From Terebella lapidaria (taxonomy: Eukaryota; Annelida; Polychaeta; Terebellida; Terebellidae), in assembly GCA_949152475.1 (NCBI GenBank), contig OX424563.1, positions 2,081,001-2,145,000 on the forward strand: 64,000 bases of DNA, in the 5' to 3' direction. The notes under the pieces are model-generated. The model saw nothing but the letters and a program-made list of their open reading frames with translations, was not told the DNA's origin and searched no databases. Position 1 is the stretch's first letter. Every line of letters begins with the position of its first letter. Of the stretch, positions 33,033 to 43,717 are shown in pieces. The translations under genes were made by a program, and so were the position numbers.

Positions 33033-35144
33033 TCTTCTAAGTTTGCCTAAACTGAGACCCACGGAGGGTAGATATGAGTGGGCCCGGTCCTGCTATCATT
33101 TGTTAAATATAGTAATCTCAACAAAGGATCACAGCACTTTCAAAAATAATATCTCTGATTGTTTCCATGAGGTTTTACATTTTAATCTTGTGAGTATGTA
33201 CGCAAATACAGTGAGAGCTTTGCGATATTTGTTGATTTACCGTAATACATACACATACCGTAGCGCAACAAAAATATTGAGCTAAATTTCTGATGTTGAC
33301 AGAACAATTACCAAAGGTTGCCAACTTTTATAGTTTACGATATAAAAGTGATAAAATGTGATGAAAAATATTTTTTTTACGCCAAAATAGACGCATAAAC
33401 TATCAATTTGATCCAGAACATTGAATCATTGAATGTCTGTGCCCTGATATACATCTGTAGATATGTTCTTCTTATTTATTATATTTAGAATAATGAGCAA
33501 TTTAATCAATAAATTAAGGTTATTAATCACATAAACTTTCCCATCCCAACATATTTCCGCTGGCCACAAAAATATCTCTCTCCACTGTAGGTTACTTGTC
33601 TTGTATTGTTTTCACATGTAATCGTTTTGATAGGAAAACTACCAGGAATACCAATTGCCTACTGACATGAAATTCAATACGTCATATAACGTTACTAGTA
33701 CGTAATCCGGATTTCATGAGCAATTTCTGTGAACTGTGATAATCAATGATAAGAATATCAGTAACACAAAGTGATAAAGGCAGATAAAGACAACCACATA
33801 CCTGTTGTGTTGTGAATAAACTTTCCAACAAATCTTTTTTTCATAACCAATTTTCCAACAAATCTTTTTTTCATAACCAATTGTCATATTTATATCCAAC
33901 CACTAACTATAGATCCGATGACCTGCTAACTACTCATCTGATGACCTGCCAATTGAAGACACAGATCAAGATTCGAACCAAAAATATGCCTATGCAGTAT
34001 CAAGCACCACATACACAAACAGGAAAATCAAGAAGAATGAAATTATAAGCAATGGCAGTGATGCGGATTACATCAAACAGTGATTTTACTGCACAATATT
34101 GTGGCAATAACGCCTACTCGATGACTATTCAATTTAAAGGTGTGAAAGTGTGCGTCACACTGAACATACCTCTGCATAACAATGAATTTGTAAAATCGTG
34201 GTTATAGCATATTATTACATATTTCATAATATCATGTATACAATGGAAAAATTTTATCGTCATGATTATTTGTGACTTTTATATATTGCATGTATCAAAC
34301 AGGATAATTTCATTTTTCCTTCTTTTGTTCAGGAATAGCAGTTCCGTAATGGCTTTGTTGCGTTCATGACTCGTCAATATATCAGAGTGGTTGATTGAAT
34401 GTAAGAGATACACAATTATGTCAGTATAATTTTGACAAAGCATATCTTTTTGTTGTTATTGGTCTGGCTTCCTATTGTGACAATAAAATTGAGTGAAATA
34501 CTGACCGAAGTCTTTTTTATTTGATCAGCAGAGAACACGGTTTCATGTACAATAACATATACTGAACAAAATAATATAAACGAAAAAATAAGCCTATTTG
34601 ACATGGGGAGGTTATATTTTGTTCAGCATGTTCACTGTACAACTCGGCATGAATGGAATTGTTTAATTACTTGTTGGGTGTTTAACTTTCTTCACTATAG
34701 TAGAATAATTGCGTGTATCGCCAAGTGTATGCCAGGCTCCAGTATTTTGTGGAAATCAAAAAGTTTCTGGTGCATTCAAATTAATCTGCTAACATGTGGA
34801 AAATATCTAGCTGTGGTAAGGAAAAATTTATGTTCTGGTATGAATGTTAAAAAAATGAATTCATTAATAAGCAGAGATATGTTATTATACCAGTTCAATA
34901 TTTGGAAGAAAATAATTTATCGAGTATTTTTTATGTGCTTGGAAGCTGTAATTGATTGTGCAGAAAGCGAAAATTGCATAATTTGAACTATTCACCATTC
35001 ATCATCAGGCATTCAAAAACCCTTAGCGTTTTGGAACATAAGGGGCCAAAGTTATAGAATTATATACGCATGAATAGGGCATAACTCACTATTGTTGTCA
35101 TATATCCGATACAGTAGTAGGCTTAAGGGCAGTGTACAGTAATT

Positions 35145-35196
35145 CGCTCAGCCAATCAGCGAGCGTTCACCGCTCAGCCAATCAGCGAGCGTTCAC
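35145..35196. promoter_or_regulatory. tandem CCAAT-box pair
   Basis: Two head-to-tail 26-bp units (CGCTCAGCCAATCAGCGAGC plus GTTCAC), each with an AGCCAATCAG core that matches the NF-Y CCAAT box. They lie in a segment present only in duplication unit 2 and absent from the matching place in unit 1. This may be part of an inserted element; promoter activity is unproven. Confidence 0.4.
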
Positions 35197-36050
35197 CTCA
35201 CTTAGGCAATTTAAAGGGAAACTGTTGTTAAACATCGCCTCATATATTGTTTTAGGCCAGACTTCTGGACGAGTGTATATTCACCTGGAAGAACGCACTG
35301 CTGGGAAATAATGGCCCGGTTTTCAAGGCAGTATCTCGTTGGCGTTCTTCTCAGGAGCTGGGGAATCAAAGGGGTTTTGCATGGGCATCAGTACCCATAA
35401 TTTTGGGTATTTTCACCCCGGGTCCATTCAAGGCAGAATAGCGAAAAATCCCATGTATTCATGCTTACCACGCGATGCCCAATACGTTGAGGGATAAAAC
35501 TAGCATAGTGGTTAGGCTGGGATTTTTTTTTAGGAAGGTGTTATGGACCGTCAAAGTAAGATCATTTAACATTGAGTTGAATGGCCAATATAATTAATAT
35601 ACAGTAGCCATATGCATGTTCGCGTGACGCTATACAGAAATCTACTTTTTTCTAGAGTATCCTGTTTACATGAAGTTACGGTACCGGGCGGTGGTTGTCA
35701 TGGAGTCGCGTTGCGATGTCTCGCAGATCCAGTCTCGCTGTTGCATCCACGATACAAAAAAGATTGATAAATGTCATTTAGTTGGCGTGTCTATGTTATA
35801 TACTCAAATAAAAATTACATTAACCGATTGAGGAACGCTCGTGATACCATATTGCGAAATTGTGTTTCGCAAAGAAAAAAACTGAGCTGTGAAATTTGCT
35901 CCCAGATCGCTAGGGGTTTCCTGTCTTAAAAAATTTCCGGTCAAAACTCGCAGAGATGAAAATTTTGAACATAGTAGTTGGGGCCTGCTTGGGAATATCT
36001 TTAGTTTCTGCTTCTTTTGTGTTAATTTCTCGGACATGCAATACCATTAG

Positions 36051-36085
36051 ACGCAGTTCGGCGCGCTTCGCGCGCCTCGCTGCGT
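36051..36085. other. 35-base perfect-arm hairpin, copy 2
   Basis: Base-for-base the same as 32705-32739: ACGCAG/CTGCGT outer stem, GGCGCGC-TTC-GCGCGCC inner hairpin. It marks the end of duplication unit 2. Confidence 0.75.
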
Positions 36086-36185
36086 TATTAATAATAATAA
36101 TACTAATGATGCACACTTTGGTTGTAAGTTCGTTCGTTCTGGAGGAATTTGTGGACATTTCTAGAGCATTGGACTGGAGCAGATA

Positions 36186-37922
36186 AAAATGGATACAACT
36201 CTTTCAATGCAGTTGCATCTAATTACCGGATAAACAAAACCACAACATTATATTTATCAAACAAAATAGCACGTTCAGAAGCTATAAGAGCCATCACATA
36301 AGGAGGTATCAGTTCTTTAATAGGATATGTTCACCCTGATTACGACATAAAACAATTATGAAGAAACAGTTGGAAACAAACTATAGATAATAGTAAAGTG
36401 TCCCTTTTTCAGGTTATTCGAAAAACGGCTCAGCTGAGTTCAATATTCAATTCAGTAAGTAGTTACCTATGATACAATACATAAAAATAACTAGCTCCAT
36501 TTTTCCGGATAGCAGATTTTATTCAAAACAAGAAAATGCAGCTAACTGCGGGAGACGACATTAGAGCTCGAGCACACCATCAGCACCACGAGACCTGAAT
36601 ATATCTTACACACCTCCCCCCCCCCCCCCCCTTACAAAAAAAATTGAAACATATCATGTCCCACATGATTCCAATTCATTCCCGTATATTATGATGAAAC
36701 ACATAGGCCTACTTCAATCATATTCCTAATGAGTAAACATTTATTTTGAACTCAATGAAACAGATACGCCTGATAAAATGATATTGAACCTCAATAAAAT
36801 ATCCTTAAAGTATTGGAAACTATGAGGAATATCTGCATCTGATATCATGATATAGATAACACATGCATACTGAGCAAATTAAAAGACCAGTTTAAAATAA
36901 AAAGGTTTTGCAACCCAGCATGGAACACCTTGTCATGTGATAAAATATGTCCAATTACGGTAAATGTAGTCGTGGTACCGTAGACGAATCGTTGTGTTTA
37001 CTTCATTACGCCAAAGAAGGCCGCACACAAGGTTACATGTACATGCATGCACAAAATGCTGCACAGAAAATTGTACGTTCCAAAGTACGCGTCATTGCGG
37101 TAAAATTTGCTTTGCATTCTGGGAACGTGAATTTCCATCGGCTCCGCCATTTTGACGTTTTCCAGACGAGCTGACCATTTTGCGTAATTTTCTCAAACCT
37201 AACACATCGATTTATGCATTATATATCTGTGGAATATTCAAAGCTTGCCATCAAATCGAGAGATTTTATGTCAAGGACGAAGAAAATAGTCATTTGAAGT
37301 AGGTGTACAAAGGTTTACATGCGAAAACGGGCGTCGATAGGTTGGCATGAAACCTCCATAAAAAAGTCAGCACATAGACATGTAGAGGGTTGGGGGCTTC
37401 GCCCCCAACGCTCTAATGTCAAAAAAGTCAAAGTACATATCATTTTATCAAAATTTCAGCAAATTTAAGTAAAATTTTTCTGTTCTGGGATCATATAAGT
37501 ATGGATGCCTATAATAAGAACATTAGCATGACAACCCCCACAAAATTTTCTATCAAAAACATGCACATCGGTTCGTTGATAAACCAACAAAATTTCACAG
37601 GTTTTCAATAAATATTGATTTTAGTGACAATGGCCAAAAATGACCCGTTTGCTGGTATTTTGGGAGTAAAATTACCCATAATTCCACACTAAACAAAATA
37701 GTTCATTCGAATTTCCTTTTTTTACGAATGCACAATATTGTTTGAAAGTCTGAAAATTATCAAACGATTTTTAAAATTTTAGCCCCTCTGCTTGGAGCCA
37801 TAAGGAGCGAACAACCTTGAAGTGATATTGGCAGAAAAACTATTTGTTCCAAATTCACTACAAATATGCCTGTGGTCTCAGAGAAATATGTTCAACGCAT
37901 AATACCGAAAAAATGTGTTTTA
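36186..37922. other. gene-free stretch
   Basis: It contains a C tract at about 36606-36622 and the hairpin GTTGGGGGC-TTC-GCCCCCAAC at 37389-37409. I see no gene and no element with definable ends. Confidence 0.5.
37389..37409. other. hairpin with TTC loop
   Basis: A perfect 9-bp stem, GTTGGGGGC against GCCCCCAAC, closed by TTC. It is the fourth GC-TTC-GC hairpin within 5 kb. Confidence 0.75.
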
Positions 37923-39117
37923 AGGTAGTCCGCTCCAAACTTCAGTGAGGGGAGGGGGTCAAAGAGTTGTTTTTCTTAAATAAATAACTACATCAACATA
38001 ATCAAAAACTTCAAAATGACATGTTTTATGAAGTAGCTGATCAGCATCCTAAAACTGAGAAGAAAATATGGGATCACCGTATCCGTTCGCACGGAAAACA
38101 CGATGCAAGATGTGAATATGGACTAAAAAAAAATGTGCAAAAAGCTATAATTCATGTCATTTTAGGTAAATGTGATTTTGATAGAATATGTAGAAAAAAA
38201 CCCAGCAATATGATCCCCTATTTTCTTTACTGTATTAGGATGCTGATCAGTTACTCAAAATAGGTAATTTTGAAGAGATAATATCGACGGGTGAAAGTCA
38301 GAAGGTCGTGAACGACATCTGAGTGATTTTACAGGAGAAGGTATATTTCGTTTGTGATGATATACGGCCATAACCGGGAACATCTTTTGCACACACCACT
38401 TGTGTTGAAGTACAGAACAGTGAATTTATCTATTCTGAAGGGGAAAAATGTCGGTATTTTAAAATTATCGAGTAATTTGTCGCTTACGACGCTCTGGCGT
38501 TTTCGTTCGAAGTGGGATCTCAATAAATTTGAACTGCCAGAAGGTCGTAGGCACCACAGTAAATTTGTCATTGATTGGAAACACTTTCAAATAGTTATTC
38601 GTGAATAATAAAGGATGCCATACAACAACAGTTTATTGTCTGTACGCTTCGAATCAGTATGTAGCGAATGGTGCTTGCAACCTTCTGGCTCATAACTAAT
38701 CTATGTAATCTGATTAAAACTTTAACGCCAGAAGGTCGTATCTAGTTTTGACAATGACGAAACTCCGTTGTCTCTCAAGTTACAATAATGACACAACGCC
38801 AGGACACATAATGTGACAAACTCTGAAATATTAACCCATCATTCTAAATATCCAACAGTATTTATATATCTGAATCGAAAAAAGGTCGTAAACGCCAGCA
38901 GGTATCGCCAGAAGGTCGTAAGTGCCTGAGCCAGTACTGTCATTTAGCTACATCACAATGGCATAATTACTTCATAGATTCAAATTTTGGGTATATTTAG
39001 TTTGTGGTATCATTTTAGTTTGAATTATGTGACACAACGCTTGGCGATTGAGATCTTAAATGTACTAACTTTTAAATTTGGACTCTTCGTTACCTCACTG
39101 CTTGGAGCGGACTACTT
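37923..39117. mobile_element. TA-flanked MITE, copy 2, with internal insertion
   Basis: It is flanked by TA (37921-37922 and 39118-39119), with the same ends as 10851-11301 (AGGTAGTCCGCTCCAAAC at left). The two copies align at both ends. This one contains about 780 extra bases (about 38284-39062), placed where copy 1 reads GAAGAGAAAATATTC. The extra DNA carries repeated CAGAAGGTCGTA words. Confidence 0.78.
38284..39062. other. inserted segment with repeated CAGAAGGTCGTA words
   Basis: The word CAGAAGGTCGT occurs at 38299, 38538, 38729 and 38909. AAAAGGTCGTA lies at 38880, and an inverted partial copy (ACCTTCTGGC-like) near 38680. The intervening sequence is unrelated between words. The segment has no coding frame and no clear terminal repeats; it is absent from the other MITE copy. 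Confidence 0.65.
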
Positions 39118-39119
39118 TA

Positions 39120-40319
39120 AAGGGTTTTATTTGCCACTTAGGACTTTATTTCAGCAAGTCATATGGGTTTGATAACCGATATTCCTCTTCGCGTAAATGA
39201 TTTACTCCCTTGTCACAATTCAAAGGAGTAGTGTCGTTTTATATAAATCTATTTGGACAATATGAATGCGAATGATCCAGAGTTGAAAGATAATATCTGC
39301 CATTTGTGTCCGAATGTTTCTGAAAGTAACAAAATAAAGAAAGGCCTCAGTGCGCATACGCATTTAATTATCTTATGCTTGTACCAAATTGAATAGTTTG
39401 TTCATTTTAATTACTATCTGGGTTCACATATTTAACATGATAAATTATACAATGTATGATGATTTGAAATGGCACGCCCACATAAATTTTATCCAAACCT
39501 TTGTCATCATTTAGGATCGCTATGATTATAGCAAACTCGACTTTATCGATTGCATCATGACGAAGCACGTTCGCGTAATGATGGTGCGTGATGACTGTTG
39601 GTTTCGCGTTCATTCGCCAGATGGCAACACTAGCAATGAGATAGATCTTGAACCTTAATCTGCTCGGTGTTTAATTTTCTTGCACGAAGCAGCAGGTGTA
39701 TTCTAATTCATTATGAAGAGTAGATTCGCCGTATGATTGTAATCAGTAATGCATTTAGATGAGAATTCAGCGAATCGATTTGCCCACAATAATTCAGGCA
39801 ATGTCGTTAAAACATGCGCCTTTAGCGTAGAGTACGTGACATGAACACGGAAGCAGAGATTTTATCGATTTCGGAATCCTCTTTCTGAAATATTGTTCCA
39901 TAATCACTGAACAAAATACGAGATTGCTGATTAATTTTGCGGCCGTTACGGCCTGTCGTCGAAGCCATTAAACAATTTTTCTTGTTTCCCGAAGGCTCCC
40001 CGACACCGAGCCATAAATTGTAGCAAACAAAACAACAGCTTCCCGCCAACAGCAACAACGCTTGATTTGTAGACGACGCTTCGTGAAGACAACCAACTGT
40101 TACGTATCGATTGTTCATTTATTTTTATGAAAAACGCTAATGTCAAGCGGTAAATTCTACATCGGAGAAACAACTGCGGCTTGTGGCAGGCAGAAACTCG
40201 GCAAATATATAAATATTCACATCATTTAACACGCAGCGAGGACAGTTTAATTTAGAAACACGGTCCGATGCACACCCAGCCTTTGTTCTATTCATAATAT
40301 ACGATATGTCGCGACAAAG
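39120..40319. other. gene-free stretch upstream of the LRR gene
   Basis: It is AT-rich at first, with GC and CpG rising from about 39930. No gene or repeat with clear ends is visible. It could contain distal regulatory DNA for the LRR/Ig gene. Confidence 0.4.
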
Positions 40320-42088
40320 GTAGGGGAGGACGGGGCACCGCGTCCCGCCGACATGCCCCTTACGGCCTTACCCCCGTTGTTTGCAGCAACAAAAAGGCCT
40401 ATTTGCACACCCTCGTCGTCAGAGGGCGCTACAATCGATGGGCCAATCATCGACCACGGAACAATTGCGGCGGGCGGCGGATTGGGGTGATCGGTCGAGT
40501 GAAGTGGCTGGGTGTAGCCCGTGAGCGGCCCGTGTGTGTGGCAGCCTGCCGTGACTGGCCCCGCTCCCGCCGTCTCTCGCTAGCTCGCTCTATCGTGTGG
40601 TATATGTGGGCGCTCTCTACACACCGCCGCTAGTCTGCGAGTAGTGGTCGCTCGCGTGAACAAGTAAGGGGAAAGTCGCTTCTATCGTGCTCTCGACCAC
40701 CACCTCAAATAGCACCTCTCGGGAGAAAGGACTAATTACTTTTTCCTGCGTTATTGGATTACACGCTGTTGTGGCAATCGCTCGGTTGTTGTTTCTGAAT
40801 CGATGTCATCCTCCAGGATAAACACGACCCGGGAAACATTAGCCCGGCCTGACACTGGACTGGGGCCCGTAAGCAGAGGGCCGAGAACTTCGTGTCACAT
40901 CTTGTGGAGAGAACGCGAGCGACTCGTCGCGAAAACGTATACATCAGCCATCGCCAGTAAAACTTTTTGACTGTCAGTTGGAGGAGAACTCGTCGTTATA
41001 AGTGTCTGCGGAGTTACACCGGCCAGTGACAACTGCGGGAAAATGTCTGACAAGGAAGTTGTCGGGAGTCTCCCACCAACAGTGCTCGCGACAAGAAGAA
41101 ATGAGTGTTTGTTTGGCGATGCTACCTCCGTCCGTGTGTGGTCTGTCTGACTGCTGACGACCACAAACTAACTGTTTGCTGACCGGTCCCCGCCATCGAT
41201 ATTTGACGAGAGCAAACCAAACAGACAAAAACAGAAAGTGAACGTTGACACACAGTCAGAAGAGACCCCAAACAGAGTAGTGTGGCTCTAGTCTGCTACC
41301 CCACGGCTTGTTTGAGGATATTTTGCCGTGGAATAACTGAACCCGCCCGGTCTCATTCACTGGAAGCCAAACAACTTCGTACATATCGAAATACGAAGCA
41401 CATCGACCAGTTTTTGCTTCTGGTCGGTCGGAGAAGATTGCAAAAGCTAAAAACTCCATATTGCAGCAGGTTGTTTAATTGGAGAAAAGCGTGACTGAAT
41501 TTTGGATGAGCGTAGCTAGGAACGCGGCCAATTAGTTGTGCTGGATTTGTGTTGGTGAGACCATTGGTTTATAGCGGGTTATTGCCCTGCACACGACCGG
41601 GATATTGTCGACAGGCGCTCTCTTACATCACCCCACGGCTCGCGCGCATCTCGGCAACCGTCCCTTCTCTAGCGCACATCTGCCGAGCAAGTAACTGAGC
41701 AGAGATTGGCGGATTCCTGGAACAATCTGTGGTAAAAACTGACGTACGTTTGTGAGCTTGTTTTGTCCATATACATCATAGAATTAACGAGCAGTAGCCG
41801 GGATAAAACACAAACTCTGTGCTAATTGGATATTTCTCTATAGGCTCCTGCAAATCGATTTTCGCCTGACGCAATTCATCCGCGGATATTACGATGTGCT
41901 AGCGTGGATACAGCCACCTAGAACCCCGAATGTGTAGGATTAGCAGCAGTATAGAACCTAATCCCAGAGTGTCAGACTGACGGGATAGATCTCTACCAGT
42001 CACTGATGGAACACTGTCAGCAGTGAGTGGCGTGGATTACGTGATTACGTTATCACGTGGCCAGTACCGCCGCGGTCCCCGCCTCACC
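40320..42088 (+). promoter_or_regulatory. CpG-rich promoter and leader region of the LRR/Ig gene
   Basis: GC and CpG content rise sharply here compared with the flanks, and the region runs into the start codon at 42089. Many upstream ATGs occur (for example 41043 and 41100), so the mature leader is probably spliced. A possible donor is GTAAGG at 40664 after GAACAA. I see no TATA box near 40560-40650, where a CpG-type start would be plausible. Confidence 0.45.
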
Positions 42089-43717
42089 ATGAAGCTGGTC
42101 CCACACACGGCCCGGGGGTTCCTCTACCTTCTTGTGCACACACTGTTCTGTATGATCTGGGGCGTGTACCCCGGAGATGCAGGGCGTAACGATGGTAACG
42201 CCAACGGCAACGGGAGGGGCTCCAACGAGCGAGAATGCCCCAAGATATGTTTCTGCAATAAACTGAGTAAAATCGTGTATTGCTCCAGAAAGGGTTTACC
42301 CTTTATACCCAACAACATTCCCAGTGATACACTACAACTGAACCTAAATGGTAACACTTTCCTAACGGGTATCATACAAAGGTCGAACTTTTCCCGGTTT
42401 CTGGACCTAGAACACCTATACCTGAGTGACTGTGGTATCGAGGTGATTGAAGTGGATACCTTCCGTGATCTACAGCACTTGAAGTGGCTCGACCTGAGCA
42501 ATAACAGGATCAGGGCGATCCAAGACAATACCTTCAGGGGACTCACGTTACAGCAGTTGTTTATAAACGGCAACAGAGATATCGCCTTGCACACGGGCTC
42601 CTTCGTGGGTCTGGTGACCTCGGGGCTCTACCTACATGAGTGCTCCCTCAAGTCTCTGGAGGTCTCCGTGCTCGCGCCTCTAAACAACACACTGAGGTAT
42701 CTCTGGCTCAACGGTAACGAGCTGGAGCGAATCAATAAAGGCTTCTCCACGATCTTCGACGGATTATCTCACTTGCGCTTAGGCGCTAATCCACTACACT
42801 GTAACTGTGAGGTTTCCTGGATCAAGGAGTTCTACACCGGACGTCCCGATATATTCGAAGGAGCCGTGTCGCCATCATGTCTCACGCCGCCAAAACTTCG
42901 CGGGAAGTTCTTCAATGAGCTTACTCTGACAGATCTCACCTGCCAGTCGCCAGTCTTCAACAACATTGACGCCCAGCTGGACACGGGCAACGGCCGTCTC
43001 AAGTGCTCAGCCTCCGGAGATCCCGCGCCTACTCTGTACTGGATACAGCCCACAGGTCGCACTACCAGGTACTCACCCCCGCGGCTAGACGACGTGCGCA
43101 AGACCGAGGGCATCCTCAACATCACCGGCTCCCAGGACACTATCCACGAAAAGTCTGGCATGTACATATGTGTGGCTAACAACGAGGCAGGCAACGTGAC
43201 ATTGACAGTGAACATTTCCTGGCCTAACACCCGTGCCACGCCGCCTCGAGTGGAGTACAAGTCGTTTTCCGTGACTCCAGACCCTGCAGTGCCCCCAGCA
43301 GAAGCCTCCAGTCCACCTGGGGCACGGCCAGGGGACGATGGGGTCAATGTTGCAGTGGAGGTCGAGGGTACCCCAGAGCCTAAGCCCGCGATCATCTCCC
43401 AGCACGATCAGAGACGGTCAGGGCAAGGCAGCAATAACAATTACACAGCATTCAATAGACTGAACTTTCCCGTACAACGGGAGAAGAGACTCTTCAACCT
43501 AACGGAGCTGATTGGTGCCATCATAGGGACCTTCGTGTGTACTCTCTTGCTCTGCCTCATACTGATGCCAATATACTATAGGCGGAAAATCCGCCAACAC
43601 AGCACCAACAGCTTAGAGAAAAAGAAACCCCCGCCGCCAGAAAAACTATTTTTAAACGGGATGGGTCATCACCCGATGGATTACTTGGACACACCAACAA
43701 CGGCCCCCAAACGCTGA
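42089..43717 (+). CDS. LRR, Ig and transmembrane cell-surface receptor
   Basis: This encodes a 542-residue type I membrane protein of the kekkon/AMIGO/LINGO kind, a group that acts in cell adhesion, axon guidance and growth-factor receptor modulation. The ATG at 42089 sits in a good initiation context (CACCATGA) and opens a hydrophobic signal peptide (about 9-28). Domains: LRR N-cap with four cysteines (about 49-66); roughly six leucine-rich repeats (about 80-230); C-cap starting NPLHCNC (234-240); one Ig domain with cysteines at 306 and 361, W318 and the YICVA motif; a proline-rich linker; a furin-type REKR site (464-467); TM about 474-497; and a basic 45-residue tail with KKKPPPPEK. Several N-glycosylation sequons are visible. 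It has no intron, as is common for AMIGO and LINGO genes. The exact subfamily cannot be assigned by eye. Confidence 0.93.
   Translation: MKLVPHTARGFLYLLVHTLFCMIWGVYPGDAGRNDGNANGNGRGSNERECPKICFCNKLSKIVYCSRKGLPFIPNNIPSDTLQLNLNGNTFLTGIIQRSNFSRFLDLEHLYLSDCGIEVIEVDTFRDLQHLKWLDLSNNRIRAIQDNTFRGLTLQQLFINGNRDIALHTGSFVGLVTSGLYLHECSLKSLEVSVLAPLNNTLRYLWLNGNELERINKGFSTIFDGLSHLRLGANPLHCNCEVSWIKEFYTGRPDIFEGAVSPSCLTPPKLRGKFFNELTLTDLTCQSPVFNNIDAQLDTGNGRLKCSASGDPAPTLYWIQPTGRTTRYSPPRLDDVRKTEGILNITGSQDTIHEKSGMYICVANNEAGNVTLTVNISWPNTRATPPRVEYKSFSVTPDPAVPPAEASSPPGARPGDDGVNVAVEVEGTPEPKPAIISQHDQRRSGQGSNNNYTAFNRLNFPVQREKRLFNLTELIGAIIGTFVCTLLLCLILMPIYYRRKIRQHSTNSLEKKKPPPPEKLFLNGMGHHPMDYLDTPTTAPKR

Larger units (their letters stand above)
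28430..36100 (+). repeat. diverged tandem segmental duplication
   Basis: Unit 1 (about 28430-32747, including an inserted element) and unit 2 (about 32760-36100) share many blocks in the same order: GCCGTTGTAC (28442/32781), GAGCAATTTCTGT (29042/33719), GAACACGGTTTCATGTACAA (29347/34532), CAGGCTCCAGT (29899/34731), TTACGGTACCGGGCGG (30383/35677), and the hairpin segment at 32705/36051. They are clearly homologous but substantially diverged, so the duplication is old. Unit 2 carries an extra piece at about 35140-35540. No coding frame is conserved between the copies. Confidence 0.8.

Noticed and set aside
29881..34986. Matching short frames in the two duplication units (29881-30078 and 34603-34986)
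   Set aside because: DNA blocks are shared but frames are broken by indels between copies, so no protein is being conserved.
42023..42088. Longer N-terminus for the LRR/Ig protein starting at 42023
   Set aside because: It starts with GTG. The ATG at 42089 has a good context and directly opens the signal peptide.
42124..43405. Minus-strand frames of 156, 187 and 106 codons opposite the LRR/Ig gene
   Set aside because: They are shadows of the GC-rich coding strand; the + frame has complete domains.
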